Positions 8,467-17,934 of a stretch of DNA of 64,000 nt are shown here, piece after piece; within the stretch, counting starts at the first letter, position 1, and the number at the start of each line of letters is the position of its first letter. The notes beneath the pieces were generated by a model. It worked only from the letters and a program-made list of their open reading frames with translations. It was not told where the DNA came from and made no database searches. The stretch covers positions 54,573 through 118,572 of the forward strand of contig NZ_RAQK01000003.1 of NCBI RefSeq assembly GCF_003610455.1. Reading direction: 5' to 3'. This stretch comes from Sulfitobacter guttiformis (GTDB taxonomy: Bacteria; Pseudomonadota; Alphaproteobacteria; Rhodobacterales; Rhodobacteraceae). A program made the position numbers and the translations under genes.

Positions 8467-9973
8467 TACCCTTCGGGAACAGGCCAATGACCCCAAGCTG
8501 ACGCCAGCGGAGCGCGAGAGTCTTATTTTATCCAATATCGACAGTCTACAGGCTTTCCCTAATCAGCGTATATGGGAGGTTATTTGCAGCCTCATTCAAA
8601 AACAGCGTGTGAGCGAAAGTCTTGAATTGATCTGCCATCCATCAAACAAACTTATGGTACAGGCGCGTATCAACGGATTGATTAACCAGTATGGACGCCA
8701 CTTAACCGAGACTACAGATGTTCAAGCAATGCGTACAGCTATTCACGAGAACATTATAAATAATCGAAACATAACACATTTTACTGAAAAAGTACTGACA
8801 GTTTGTCTTACACAGGGCTGGCTTGAAGATGCGCTGGCCTACACTGATTTGGCAGTTAGTTCGACGAATGTTAAAAAAAATCCATTCCTTCTGGATTACT
8901 ATACGCATATTCAGGAGCTTTTGCGAATGACTATCGCTGAGGTGCCTATTGAGGAAATAAATAGTTGCCTGCGCAGAACCTTAAAAACCTTGATTGAGGG
9001 AGACAAGGAAGCTGAGTTCGTAAAAGCAGCTAATCTGCTTACTGCGATGCACTATGCAAAAAACCCGCAAGAGGTCCGTGAAATAAAAGTACTAATTTTG
9101 CAATTGGTCGAACTATATGAGACATTTAAAGAAACTCCGAAACTAACAATAGCGACAAACTTTGATGTTCCCCAGGGTGAAGTGTTGCTGCATCACGATA
9201 CTGATTTTGCAGATGGAATGAAGGCCGCTATTCGAACAGCGGGCGCAAAGCAGGTCACGCTTGTATTTTGTAGTGGCGCTTATTTGGAGTACTTCAAAGT
9301 ATTCTGGGCTCATAATAAATCGTTCTTAGGGCAAGTCGTTGTCGTTTCACTGGATGACGACGCTAAGAGATGGTTTGAGGGGGGCAATCTCGATGTTATT
9401 CATGTTAACGAGAGCATATATAATGGCGCATCTGATTTTGGCTTCTACCTTTGGCGTAAGCGCTTTGAAGCGGTCAACGCCATTATTGAGTGTGGCGTAA
9501 ATGTTTGTTTGTGCGGAATTGATTCTCTTTTCTATAAGGGCGCAATTACCCACTTTGAATCGCTACCCTATGACATCATTGCGGGCAAAGGCCCCGGGTT
9601 GCCTTTTTCTGCGGTAAAGTCACATGCTGCTCTGAACTGTGACCTTTTGTTTTTTAGGGCAAGCGACAGTGTATTGTCTTTGATGAAAGAAGTTTTGGAT
9701 TATTGTGGTATATATCTCCAAGACCAATCGTCGCTAAACATAATTGCAGCACGAAATGGAAAGCCCAAAGACGGGATGGAGCATGAAGGTGTGCATTACG
9801 TATTTTATACGACCAAGCACAATGTAACACTTGCTTGTGCTACGCAAAACTTCATGGTTCGGCAGCGCGCGAAGTACGACTTGCTGAAGGATACAGGGTC
9901 ACTCTGGGTATTCCAACCGAGTGATAAAAACGAAATTTTGCTCATGGCGGAGCAGGGTGAAACCAACCGTTAG
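8447..9973 (+). CDS. Putative glycosyltransferase (Nucleotid_trans/GT77-like) with long helical N-terminus
   Basis: 508 residues with a GTG start, GGAAAA upstream, overlapping the reductase gene. The first 230 or so residues are helical and of no family I recognise. The C-terminal half, from about residue 240, looks like a nucleotide-diphospho-sugar transferase: VTLVFCSGAYLEYF, VVVVSLDDDA, VCLCGIDSLFY in the place of the DxD strand, LNCDLLFFRAS and YLQDQSSLN, the asparagine and DQ positions conserved in that fold. The classic DxD is reduced to GID, so activity is less sure. Base composition is clearly more A+T-rich than the flanking rfb genes, as is usual for transferred O-antigen glycosyltransferase genes. 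Confidence 0.6.
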   Translation: MTDATHNTLREQANDPKLTPAERESLILSNIDSLQAFPNQRIWEVICSLIQKQRVSESLELICHPSNKLMVQARINGLINQYGRHLTETTDVQAMRTAIHENIINNRNITHFTEKVLTVCLTQGWLEDALAYTDLAVSSTNVKKNPFLLDYYTHIQELLRMTIAEVPIEEINSCLRRTLKTLIEGDKEAEFVKAANLLTAMHYAKNPQEVREIKVLILQLVELYETFKETPKLTIATNFDVPQGEVLLHHDTDFADGMKAAIRTAGAKQVTLVFCSGAYLEYFKVFWAHNKSFLGQVVVVSLDDDAKRWFEGGNLDVIHVNESIYNGASDFGFYLWRKRFEAVNAIIECGVNVCLCGIDSLFYKGAITHFESLPYDIIAGKGPGLPFSAVKSHAALNCDLLFFRASDSVLSLMKEVLDYCGIYLQDQSSLNIIAARNGKPKDGMEHEGVHYVFYTTKHNVTLACATQNFMVRQRAKYDLLKDTGSLWVFQPSDKNEILLMAEQGETNR

Positions 9974-10041
9974 TAGGGGTCGAAACATCCCCAGATAATA
10001 TTTTATTCAAGCCTTTTATAATTAGAGCGTCAGGTGGCCCA

Positions 10042-13000
10042 ATGACCTTTGCAAGTATCCTTTCCGACAAACAGTTTGCGGATACGCCCGCGATTGCACA
10101 AGGTGAATTACCGGTTGGGTTTGACCCAGATCAGTACCTTGCGCTGAATGGTGATGTCGCAGCCATCGAAGGGTTAGATGCAAAAGAGCATTACCTTAAT
10201 TACGGCGCAAAAGAACTTAGAACTATATTGGCGCTCGGGACAGGGCTTGATCATCCCGACAGTCGTATGATGTCAGAAAGCGAACGGAACAACTGGATCT
10301 CCGTGTTTGAAAAAGCGCTTGGCCGATCCGGGGTAGACTATAACGTGGCAGATATCATTGCGCGGCATCCGCGTGCGGGCTGGTTGTATGGCGGATTTAC
10401 ATTGCCAGCATATCTTTGCCAGCACCGCGATGTCGCTGGTTCAATTGATGATCCCGTTTTGGCGGCTTTCCATTATTTGGAAATTGGCATTGAGGAAGGT
10501 CGCGACGGAAGGCCTGATGCTTGGGAACCCACCTATATTAAGGCTCGTTACGGTCTGGAACTGGATCCAGCGGTGACTGTGGTTGAAGTATTAAAGGCGG
10601 TATTTGAAACAGGCGCTTCTCCTCTCCAAGCCGCACTTACCGAGGAAGAGCACTGGCAACTCAACAATCTCTCAGGCGCAACATTGGTCAATGAATTTGA
10701 TCATGAATTTTATCACGCGATAGTGCACCGTCAAAACGAGTCTTCTATTCCATTCGACCGGCTCGCCTGTATTGATCATTTTATTGAATTTGGTATAGGT
10801 GAGCTACGGCCGCTTAACGATAATTTTAATTTCGACGCAGGTTTTTATGCACGTTCCGTGCCGGCATTATCGATTGCCCGACTTCGCAGACACGGGTCAA
10901 AATCTGACGAAACTATACCGGATGAAACTCTCTACAGGCATTTTTTGAGTTATGGTATCACAGCTGGTGCTGCTTCTAATATAATCGTTCTGGCAAAGAG
11001 GGAGTTCGATCTCAACGTTCCCTCTGCATTGATCAAGCAACTTCCGATTGCTAAACAGGCTATAGGTTTACCTTATGACTCGTCCCCCGAGGTTGTCTTA
11101 AGAAGGTTGTTGAGCGGCCCTATCCCTGCGATCACGTACCTTCAATTTGATATACCGGAGATGATGCAGTTTCTCGTCAGCCTTGCAGATCGTTTTGCGC
11201 GGGCAGGGGACAATGCGCAGGCGCAGTCATTGTATTGGACTGCGCTTCAATCCGACCCAACCTACGATACTGCGATCCGGCACCTCGCAGATGTTTTACA
11301 ACGAACCGGACAACCAGAGGCGGAGTACTGGATGCGTTCGCGGGTTTCCGAAGCGGATAAATCTCCATGGAAGTATCTCGCCATGGCAGAGAATTGTATT
11401 GAAGCCGGGCGTATGGATACTGCTGCAGATGTTCTGTCGAAATTCTCGTCGAATGCGCGTTCCGATGCGGGCGCAAAGTCAAAGTACCGCGAACTGGCTC
11501 ATAGATTATTTGATAAATCTTGGAGCATCGCCCCGCTTCAGGTTAAAGCATTTGGACTTCAGGCAACGCAGGATAGGTTGCGCAAGGTACTTGCCGCTTG
11601 TTCCCCGGCGTTCAATACAGCTGTACGTACTAACGAAATCAAAAGTATCGCACTTGTCGGAACTCAAGATTTATATCAGTGTAAACTGTATCGTGTGGAC
11701 CAAAAAGCAGAACAGCTGCGTAGCGCCGGGTTCAAAGTTGAGATATTTGCACCCAATAGCCAGCTTAACTATTTTTGCGCACGGTTAGATCAATTTGATG
11801 CCGCGATCTTTTTTCGCGTTGCCGCGTTCCCCCCTATGATAGAAGCAATTAGTAAAGCAAGCCAACGAGGTCTGGCGACGATTTACGAAATTGACGATAT
11901 TGTTTTTGATACCGATCATTTCCCTCCTGCATTTGAAACGTATGCTGGTCAGATCAGTGAGGACCAATACAACAGTATGGCATGTGGAGTGCCATTATTC
12001 GAGCATGCGATGAAGTTGTGCGATTACGGGATTGCATCAACATCTACGATAGCAACTTTGATGAAGGACAAAGTGCGCACTGGCCGCGTATTTGAGCACC
12101 ATAATGCATTAGGGCGCCTTCACCTGCTTGCTGAACGAAGTGCGGCGCAAATAATGAAACCCAACGATGCGCCGCTGGTCATATTCTATGGGTCCGGTAC
12201 GCGCGCTCACAAAGAAGACTTTCACGAGATCCTTGAGCCAGCGCTCGCAGAAATGGTGAAGCGGTTTCCTGAAAAAATCGAAATACGTCTCATTGGGCAT
12301 TTTGGCGATTTCAAATATTTGGATATGGAAGCCGATCCTGTAACTGTAATGGAGCCTGTGTGGGATTTCGAAGAATTCATGTCACATGTCGCGAACGCGG
12401 ACATAAATCTTTCAGTTCTTGCTCCATCCCTTTTGACCGATGCAAAGTCTGAAATTAAGTGGATGGAAGCAGGGCTGTTCAAAACGCCCTCTGTTGTATC
12501 TGATACAACTTCTCATCGCGACGTTATCGAGCATGGTGTGACCGGCTTTTTGGCGAATAATACCAGCGACTTTATAACATTTATCGATGCTCTTATCCGC
12601 GATGATGAATTACGGACGCGCGTGGGTCTGGCCGCTCATAATACTGTTGTGTCCACATACGGACTTGCGGATATGGGCGAAAATTTATGCTCTATTTTTC
12701 AGGATATCCGTCCCCCTGTTACGCCCAAAAAGCGTATTGTTATTGTGAACGTTTTTTATCCACCCCAAGCGATCGGCGGCGCAACACGTGTGGTGCATGA
12801 CAACGTCACCCAACTGCATAAGATGTATGGCGATGAATTTGAAATAGATGTCATCTGTACATTGGAAGGCGGGGCACAGCCGCTTGAGGTTAACTCCTAT
12901 GCGCAAGACGGAATTCGAGTATGGACGATCACAGCACCTCATAACGTTGAGGGCGACATGGCAGCGCATAACAATAGCGTCTATGATGTATTCGAAAAAC

Positions 13001-13908
13001 TGGTCGCACATCTGGATCCGGAGCTGATCCATTTCCATTGTATCCAACGGTTGACCGCCGCTGTGACTGATGTCGCTCGTCACCGCAATATTCCGTACGT
13101 TATCACGCTCCACGATGGTTGGTGGATTTCGCCAAACCAATTCATATTGGGTGATGATGGACAGCCCGAGTATTATGACTATAACGCCGAAAAAAGCCAT
13201 ATGTTGCCATCGCGCGCTCAGGCTCTGCGCCGGTCTCTCTTGGGCGCAAGACAACTCTTGGCAGTCTCCGAGAGTTTTGGGTTGCTGCACGAGGCCTGTG
13301 GCCTGAAAAATGTATCAGTGATTGAGAATGGCGTATCGAACTTGCCAGAACCCGTTCACACGAGGTCATCATCCGGTCGCGTGCGCTTGGCGCACATTGG
13401 TGGAGCATCGCGGCACAAGGGTATCCATCATGTGCGCAATGCCTTGAGCGCTTATAATTTTGCTAATCTGGAATTGTTATTGATCGACCATGCTCTGTCG
13501 CCCGAAACCGTCCGTTATGAAATCTGGGGCAATACACCGGTTACTATTCAGGGAAAGGTGGGCCAATCTGAAATTGCTTCGCTGTATGGGCGCATAGATA
13601 TTCTCCTTGCACCATCCATCTGGCCAGAAAGCTACGGCCTTGTTACCCGCGAAGCCACAGCGATGGAGACATGGGTCATCGCAGGGGATCAAGGTGCAAT
13701 CGGTGCTGATATCATCGAAGGTGTGAACGGTCATGTGGTTGAAACTGCGACCTATCAAGGACTCATGGACGCGTTAATTCAAGTCGACAACAACCATGAG
13801 CTTTACCTGACAGCGCCAAAGAAAACCGGCCAGCAACGCACATCCCAAAACCAGGCCGAAGATCTCGCGGTATCATACCGCAAGATCCTGAAAGAGAAAT
13901 CAATCTAG
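10042..13908 (+). CDS. Large multidomain glycosyltransferase (two GT domains)
   Basis: 1288 residues. N-terminal part (to about 330): several copies of a repeat of the form FDPDQYLALNGDV ... HYLNYGAKELR, at about residues 28, 118, 228 and 268, common in alphaproteobacterial surface-polysaccharide proteins. Residues about 380-490 look TPR-like. Next, to about 890, a GT-B-type transferase domain (LVGTQDLYQCKLYRVDQKAE, IYEIDDIVFDTD, then KWMEAGLFKTPSVVSDTTSH). The last 390 residues are a GT4-type domain (VNVFYPPQAIGGATRVVHDN, VITLHDGWWISP, ENGVSNLP, IGGASRHKGIHH, LLAPSIWPESYGLVTREATA). Fused transferases of this kind build O-antigen or capsule. It follows the 508-residue transferase after 68 bases and shares its A+T-rich composition. 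Confidence 0.8.
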   Translation: MTFASILSDKQFADTPAIAQGELPVGFDPDQYLALNGDVAAIEGLDAKEHYLNYGAKELRTILALGTGLDHPDSRMMSESERNNWISVFEKALGRSGVDYNVADIIARHPRAGWLYGGFTLPAYLCQHRDVAGSIDDPVLAAFHYLEIGIEEGRDGRPDAWEPTYIKARYGLELDPAVTVVEVLKAVFETGASPLQAALTEEEHWQLNNLSGATLVNEFDHEFYHAIVHRQNESSIPFDRLACIDHFIEFGIGELRPLNDNFNFDAGFYARSVPALSIARLRRHGSKSDETIPDETLYRHFLSYGITAGAASNIIVLAKREFDLNVPSALIKQLPIAKQAIGLPYDSSPEVVLRRLLSGPIPAITYLQFDIPEMMQFLVSLADRFARAGDNAQAQSLYWTALQSDPTYDTAIRHLADVLQRTGQPEAEYWMRSRVSEADKSPWKYLAMAENCIEAGRMDTAADVLSKFSSNARSDAGAKSKYRELAHRLFDKSWSIAPLQVKAFGLQATQDRLRKVLAACSPAFNTAVRTNEIKSIALVGTQDLYQCKLYRVDQKAEQLRSAGFKVEIFAPNSQLNYFCARLDQFDAAIFFRVAAFPPMIEAISKASQRGLATIYEIDDIVFDTDHFPPAFETYAGQISEDQYNSMACGVPLFEHAMKLCDYGIASTSTIATLMKDKVRTGRVFEHHNALGRLHLLAERSAAQIMKPNDAPLVIFYGSGTRAHKEDFHEILEPALAEMVKRFPEKIEIRLIGHFGDFKYLDMEADPVTVMEPVWDFEEFMSHVANADINLSVLAPSLLTDAKSEIKWMEAGLFKTPSVVSDTTSHRDVIEHGVTGFLANNTSDFITFIDALIRDDELRTRVGLAAHNTVVSTYGLADMGENLCSIFQDIRPPVTPKKRIVIVNVFYPPQAIGGATRVVHDNVTQLHKMYGDEFEIDVICTLEGGAQPLEVNSYAQDGIRVWTITAPHNVEGDMAAHNNSVYDVFEKLVAHLDPELIHFHCIQRLTAAVTDVARHRNIPYVITLHDGWWISPNQFILGDDGQPEYYDYNAEKSHMLPSRAQALRRSLLGARQLLAVSESFGLLHEACGLKNVSVIENGVSNLPEPVHTRSSSGRVRLAHIGGASRHKGIHHVRNALSAYNFANLELLLIDHALSPETVRYEIWGNTPVTIQGKVGQSEIASLYGRIDILLAPSIWPESYGLVTREATAMETWVIAGDQGAIGADIIEGVNGHVVETATYQGLMDALIQVDNNHELYLTAPKKTGQQRTSQNQAEDLAVSYRKILKEKSI

Positions 13909-13930
13909 GTATGCGTCAAGCTTTTTGACA

Positions 13931-14962
13931 TCAAATCAACCAGCCGGAGAATGTCGTGTGACCTTGGTAGTAGCGGATGAAGCTGCTCACGTTTCCTGTC
14001 CGACAGGTTACGACATCACCGGCGGCTAAGGTGAATACGGCTGTGAACGAAAGCGGCATTTCCCCGACGAGAACCTGCATCTGGTCGTCAACAGTGGTCC
14101 CGTTAATCCCGAATGCGATGCGTCCATTTGTTTGCGAGCTGAGGAAGCCGTTCAACAAGAAGCAATAGAAGCCGGCAACGGGCGCCGTAAATGCGCTGGT
14201 TCCCGGATTGAAATGTCCGCCCACATTCGTTGTCGCCGTGACGAACTGCAGATTTGTGTTGGGACCACTCACATTCATCCACCCTGCAACATTGGTGATA
14301 GCAGAGAACCGCGGCTTAGCAGGAAAGTTGGCAATACCTGTGTTCTTATCCACGACGACAGCCTCGTGAAATATGGCGCCATCAGGTGAAACCTTGATCG
14401 TAAAATCATCCGACCCCGTCGTTCCCATTTCTGCACGGCCGGAATAACCCGTCTGAAAGAGAAGGCTGGCTGTATCTGAGTTAGTCGCTTTGTTCACTTT
14501 CAATTGATGCCCTCCCGACCCTGCATCGTGTGTTAACAAAGTTGCGGGAGAGGAGACGGCAAGGCGGTTATTCTGATCGGAAGTCGTGCCGATACCGACC
14601 CCGTCAGTGTTTTGCAAATCGGCTGTCGCAGGGGTCCAGGCGCCGTTAGTGCGCACACAAAGCACCGAACTGCCCGCATCCCACAACCGCCAACCATCCT
14701 GCGGCGCAACAAACAGCCAACCAGTGCTTGTTCTGATCGCCAGCATATCAGGTTGTCCTGTCCAGTCGCTATTCGGGGTCAAGCCAAGAGCATAGCAATC
14801 GCCGTCAACCGGTGCAGAAGGCGGCGTCTCGGCGTCCCGCGCTACAACAGTCAACTGCGTAATCAGATCAAGGGCCTCTATTGCGCTGTTGTGGGTCATA
14901 TGTTTTTGCGCCTGCGCGGGCTGGATCAACGGCAGGTTCAAACGAGGGGTATTCTGGCTCAT
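13931..14962 (-). CDS. DUF2793 protein with C1q-like C-terminal domain
   Basis: 343 residues. The N-terminus (RLNLPLIQPAQAQKHMTHN, then ALDLITQLTV) is the DUF2793 signature found in Rhodobacterales, often near phage-like or surface genes. Residues about 235-343 (ITNVAGWMNVSG, FNPGTSAFTAPVAGFYCFLLNGFL, ... STFSGWLI-type end) look like a C1q/TNF-type jelly roll, a trimeric binding domain. No signal peptide is visible. It converges on the large glycosyltransferase gene (22 bases between stops). Function unknown; a cell-surface or particle-associated binding protein is an inference. Confidence 0.7.
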   Translation of the reverse strand: MSQNTPRLNLPLIQPAQAQKHMTHNSAIEALDLITQLTVVARDAETPPSAPVDGDCYALGLTPNSDWTGQPDMLAIRTSTGWLFVAPQDGWRLWDAGSSVLCVRTNGAWTPATADLQNTDGVGIGTTSDQNNRLAVSSPATLLTHDAGSGGHQLKVNKATNSDTASLLFQTGYSGRAEMGTTGSDDFTIKVSPDGAIFHEAVVVDKNTGIANFPAKPRFSAITNVAGWMNVSGPNTNLQFVTATTNVGGHFNPGTSAFTAPVAGFYCFLLNGFLSSQTNGRIAFGINGTTVDDQMQVLVGEMPLSFTAVFTLAAGDVVTCRTGNVSSFIRYYQGHTTFSGWLI

Positions 14963-15430
14963 GGGAGGGGTCCTTTGGCTTTGAAAGTGGCTCCCGCATT
15001 AGGCTGTCCCTGTCTTGAAGATATCTAAAGTGGCTGAACCCTGAAGTAACCAAACCTTAAGAGATACATGAGTTCCTCTGCCGTTTTTCTAGAATCTTGA
15101 TTGCCGTGTTTTAAGTTGCCCGGCCTTGACCAGTAACTTTAGCTGACAGTGAGGATTGCTCGTAAGATGAGTTCCTCGGCGCCTCAGCTACAAAAGGTTT
15201 CCACTAGAAAATACGTATCTTGAGGTGGATAATCATAGTTATGTTACTTAATGCGCCAGCCCCTTTTGATATTCAATACAAAATCAGCGTTTCCATTTGT
15301 CGCCCTACTCGAAAGCTCCAAAGCTGCAGTGCTCATGACTTGGGCATACAAGACTAATCCGTGGCTCTCGATCAACTAATGATTGACAGATCTTATTAGT
15401 ACGTACTTTAATTAATTCATGTTAAATTTT
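14963..15430. other. Intergenic stretch left of the IS1595-type element
   Basis: About 470 bases upstream of the DUF2793 gene and ending at the left inverted repeat of the mobile element. All frames are broken by stops and I see no gene. The part next to the element is A+T-rich and does not continue the truncated frame found right of the element. Confidence 0.5.
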
Positions 15431-15455
15431 GGCGATTATATATTTGACAAACCCA
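15431..15455 (+). repeat. Left terminal inverted repeat of the IS1595-type element
   Basis: 25 bases, inverted match to 18291-18315 with one mismatch (position 8, A versus G). It contains TTGACA, which serves as the -35 box of the transposase promoter. Confidence 0.9.
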
Positions 15456-15472
15456 ACAGCAAAGCGTAGATT
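15444..15472 (+). promoter_or_regulatory. Transposase promoter, -35 inside the inverted repeat
   Basis: TTGACA at 15444-15449, a 17-base spacer, and TAGATT at 15467-15472, a near-consensus sigma-70 promoter. AGAGGT at 15486-15491 then precedes the transposase ATG by 8 bases. Confidence 0.65.
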
Positions 15473-15499
15473 AATCTCAACAAGTTAGAGGTTTTTCCA

Positions 15500-16465
15500 A
15501 TGTCCGTTCTTTCCGCCCCATACATGCACGACGAAGCCGCAGCGTTTAAGCACGTTGAGGCAATGCTTTGGGGTGACGCACCGATCTGCGCGCACTGTGG
15601 CGTTGTAGATGCGGCATATCCTCTGGTGGGCGTTCGCACTAAGCCATCCGCCAAGAACCCCGAAGGCAAAGAGCGCCATGGCCTTTGGAAGTGCCGCGAG
15701 TGCCGCAAGCAGTTCACTGTTCGCAAGGGTACAATCTTTGAGGAAAGCCACATCGCCATGCACCTGTGGCTGCAAGCCATTCACCTCATGGTGTCCAGCA
15801 AGAAGGGTATCAGCAGCCACCAGATGCACCGCGTTCTGGGCATCACATACAAATCCGCATGGTTCCTGACGCACCGCATTCGTGAGTGTATGCGTGATGG
15901 CGCGCTTGCAGGTTTCGGCACAGATGGCGGCATTGTTGAAGTTGACGAGACATTCATCGGCAAAGAGCCGGGTGTCGTCAAGCACCCAAAGGCGCGCGGC
16001 GGCTCTCATAAGATGAAAATGCTCACGCTGGTAGATCGCACCACCAAGCGCGCCAAGAGCATCGTTGTGGACGACCTCAAGAAGACAACGCTTATCCCGA
16101 TCCTGCGCGCCAACATCGCCAAGGAAGCCTATGTAATGACCGACGAAGCGCGTCAGTACGAAGGTATTGGCGCTGGCAAGGTATTCGACGCCCACGGTTG
16201 GACCAACCATAGCGCAGGCGGGTATGTAAACCTTGAGGATCGCGAGATGCACACCAACACCGTCGAGGGCTTCTATAGCATTTTCAAGCGCGGCATGAAA
16301 GGTGTCTATCAGCACTGTGGCAAGCAGCACTTGCACCGCTATGCAGCGGAGTTTGACTTCCGGTACAATAATCGTGTCGCAAATGGCGTTGATGACGTTG
16401 AGCGCGGCCAGATTGCGCTCCGCAGCGTAGTCGGGAAGCGGTTGACTTACCAAAGGGTTAACTAA
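15500..16465 (+). CDS. IS1595-family transposase (ISXO2-like)
   Basis: 321 residues, full length for the family. An N-terminal zinc ribbon (CAHC and CREC pairs at about residues 33-36 and 71-74, followed by KQFTVRKGTIFE) is followed by the ISXO2-like DDE/N catalytic domain: GGIVEVDETFIGK, YVMTDEARQYEG and HTNTVEGFYSIFKRGMKG. All catalytic segments look intact, so the enzyme may be active. Preceded by AGAGGT and a promoter in the left inverted repeat. Confidence 0.95.
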   Translation: MSVLSAPYMHDEAAAFKHVEAMLWGDAPICAHCGVVDAAYPLVGVRTKPSAKNPEGKERHGLWKCRECRKQFTVRKGTIFEESHIAMHLWLQAIHLMVSSKKGISSHQMHRVLGITYKSAWFLTHRIRECMRDGALAGFGTDGGIVEVDETFIGKEPGVVKHPKARGGSHKMKMLTLVDRTTKRAKSIVVDDLKKTTLIPILRANIAKEAYVMTDEARQYEGIGAGKVFDAHGWTNHSAGGYVNLEDREMHTNTVEGFYSIFKRGMKGVYQHCGKQHLHRYAAEFDFRYNNRVANGVDDVERGQIALRSVVGKRLTYQRVN

Positions 16466-16487
16466 GAAGGTACAGGGTAACCCTTAG

Positions 16488-17036
16488 TTGATTCTGGTGC
16501 ATAATTTGACAATTCATCTTTCCAGCTTGGAGGCCATTGATGGCTTCTTGGCAAATACATCAAAGTGTCTGGATGACTATCAGCCTCATTGGACCTATCA
16601 ACCTGGATACAAGGACCATCAGATTAGTTGGCCCATTCTGGAAGAAGACACGGGCTTCACCAGATCTAGACTTCAATTTAGAATTCCCGACCAGCACCCA
16701 GAGTATTGCTCAATAAGCTTATTCTTTAAGGGAAGCATAGTTTGTCGGCTCGACAAAGACAGCATCAACGTTTGTAAAGCAAACCCACTTTTCGCGTTCA
16801 AGCGGGGATTGCCCGCAAAAGTGTGTGGGCCTCACATACATACGTGGTCCGATAATCGAGATCACATCTGGTCCAGTGGCATCTGGGACATAAAAGCGAG
16901 GCGTGGAATAGGTGATGAAATCAGAGGGATTGAAGATATGTTTTTCTGGCTTTGTGACCATATAAATGTTAGGATTCAAGGACATAATAAGCCACTCACA
17001 CTACCCAATGTGGGTCTATGGGGCCAGTCATGCTAG
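16488..17036 (+). CDS. Passenger gene of the IS1595-type element, unknown function
   Basis: 182 residues, TTG start, 22 bases after the transposase stop. I do not recognise a family with confidence. The protein is rich in aromatic residues and histidine (HWTYQPGYKDHQISWPILEE, GPHIHTWSDNRDHIWSSGIW) and soluble, with no membrane segment. Its stop lies within the start region of the next gene, indicating a coupled pair. Position between transposase and a DUF1828-like gene suggests a cargo module; a toxin-antitoxin or defence role is possible but not shown. Confidence 0.7.
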   Translation: MILVHNLTIHLSSLEAIDGFLANTSKCLDDYQPHWTYQPGYKDHQISWPILEEDTGFTRSRLQFRIPDQHPEYCSISLFFKGSIVCRLDKDSINVCKANPLFAFKRGLPAKVCGPHIHTWSDNRDHIWSSGIWDIKARRGIGDEIRGIEDMFFWLCDHINVRIQGHNKPLTLPNVGLWGQSC

Positions 17037-17761
17037 ATTGTGATATGATACATACAAAAATGAGCGAGTTTGCTTCTTGTGAACCGACAGCAAATGGTTT
17101 GCTGGTCTCAACCCACTGCCTATACCCCTCTTTTGAAGCGGTTAATGTTTTTGTCGTTGGTTATGGGGATGGGTTCATCGTTCATGACAATGCTGAAGCG
17201 GCTCGGCTGGTTTGGATGTACGGGATTGATGAGCGATCATTCAAGCGTACGGCATCACATTCTGCCAACGCATTTGACTGCAAGATGGAAGGTGCGCAAA
17301 TCCAATGTGAAGCACCATCGTCTGACTGGTTGTGGGCGGCGATTGCGTCGGTTGCGAACGCATCATCGGACGCAGCTCGTGCAGCGGTTGGGAAAGCGCG
17401 AGTTTCTACGGAGGTAAGCCTAATCCAAAAAGCTAAAGCTATTTTTGATGGTGCAGCATGGAACCCAGAGACCAAGCTTGATTTCCCATTCCCCGGAAGT
17501 AGTGGAAAGGTTCACTCTTTCGACTTGGCTATTTTCTCTGGGGGAAAAACAGCCTTAGTTGATGCAGTAACACCTCACCACAATTCAATTGCGGCCAAGT
17601 ATCTAGCTTTCTCTGACACACCAAACCAGCCGGGAATATATAAGTACGCATTGTATGATGTTGAGCTTGATCAGCAAGACAAGGCGCTCATGTCGAACGT
17701 AGCAGACTTAATAAGCTACAAGTCTTTGGAGGGTACAAATGGCAAATTCCTCATCCAGTAA
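17018..17761 (+). CDS. Passenger gene of the IS1595-type element, DUF1828-like N-terminus
   Basis: 247 residues (ATGs at 17018, 17030, 17045 and 17060 are all possible starts; 17030 has GGGG 6 bases upstream). The N-terminus, GLLVSTHCLYPSFEAVNVFV then GDGFIVHDNAEAARLVW, resembles DUF1828, a domain found in small mobile-element proteins. The C-terminal part (LDFPFPGSSGKVHSFDLAIF, ALVDAVTPHHNSIAAKYLAF) resembles the DUF1829 region, a compact beta-rich fold that recalls nuclease-like domains with D and K positions. Function unknown. It overlaps the preceding gene and, at the 3' end, the 48-residue gene by 23 bases. Confidence 0.7.
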   Translation: MGPVMLDCDMIHTKMSEFASCEPTANGLLVSTHCLYPSFEAVNVFVVGYGDGFIVHDNAEAARLVWMYGIDERSFKRTASHSANAFDCKMEGAQIQCEAPSSDWLWAAIASVANASSDAARAAVGKARVSTEVSLIQKAKAIFDGAAWNPETKLDFPFPGSSGKVHSFDLAIFSGGKTALVDAVTPHHNSIAAKYLAFSDTPNQPGIYKYALYDVELDQQDKALMSNVADLISYKSLEGTNGKFLIQ

Positions 17762-17885
17762 AACCCAGCTAGACCGCTTCAAAGAAGCCGCCCGCGAGTT
17801 AGAGACGGACGACGACGAAGCGCGGTTCAACAAAAAGCTAGGCAAGCTGGTGAAGCCTAAGCCGGACGCCAAGAAAAACGATTGA
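17739..17885 (+). CDS. Small acidic/basic 48-residue protein of the mobile element
   Basis: A short gene: GGAGGG 6 bases before ATG, 48 residues, MANSSSSKTQLDRFKEAARE followed by an acidic ETDDDEARF segment and a lysine-rich tail. It starts inside the preceding gene. From memory, short proteins of this DRFKEAARELE type occur next to IS1595-type transposases in alphaproteobacteria, so I take it as a genuine component. The helix with opposite-charge halves could bind protein or nucleic acid; no function is known to me. Confidence 0.7.
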   Translation: MANSSSSKTQLDRFKEAARELETDDDEARFNKKLGKLVKPKPDAKKND

Positions 17886-17895
17886 GGTATTTGAC

Positions 17896-17915
17896 TACCC
17901 CATATGTGTGGGGTA
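17896..17915. terminator. Small hairpin between convergent passenger genes
   Basis: TACCCCA (17896-17902), loop TATGTG, TGGGGTA (17909-17915), located between the 48-residue gene and the convergent zinc-ribbon gene. No long T-run follows, so termination is plausible but not certain. Confidence 0.4.
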
Positions 17916-17934
17916 ATATACTACCATGAATGTA

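Noticed and set aside
15485..16453. 322-residue open frame antisense to the IS1595-type transposase
   Set aside because: Exact shadow of a well-supported transposase with catalytic motifs; no recognisable protein features.
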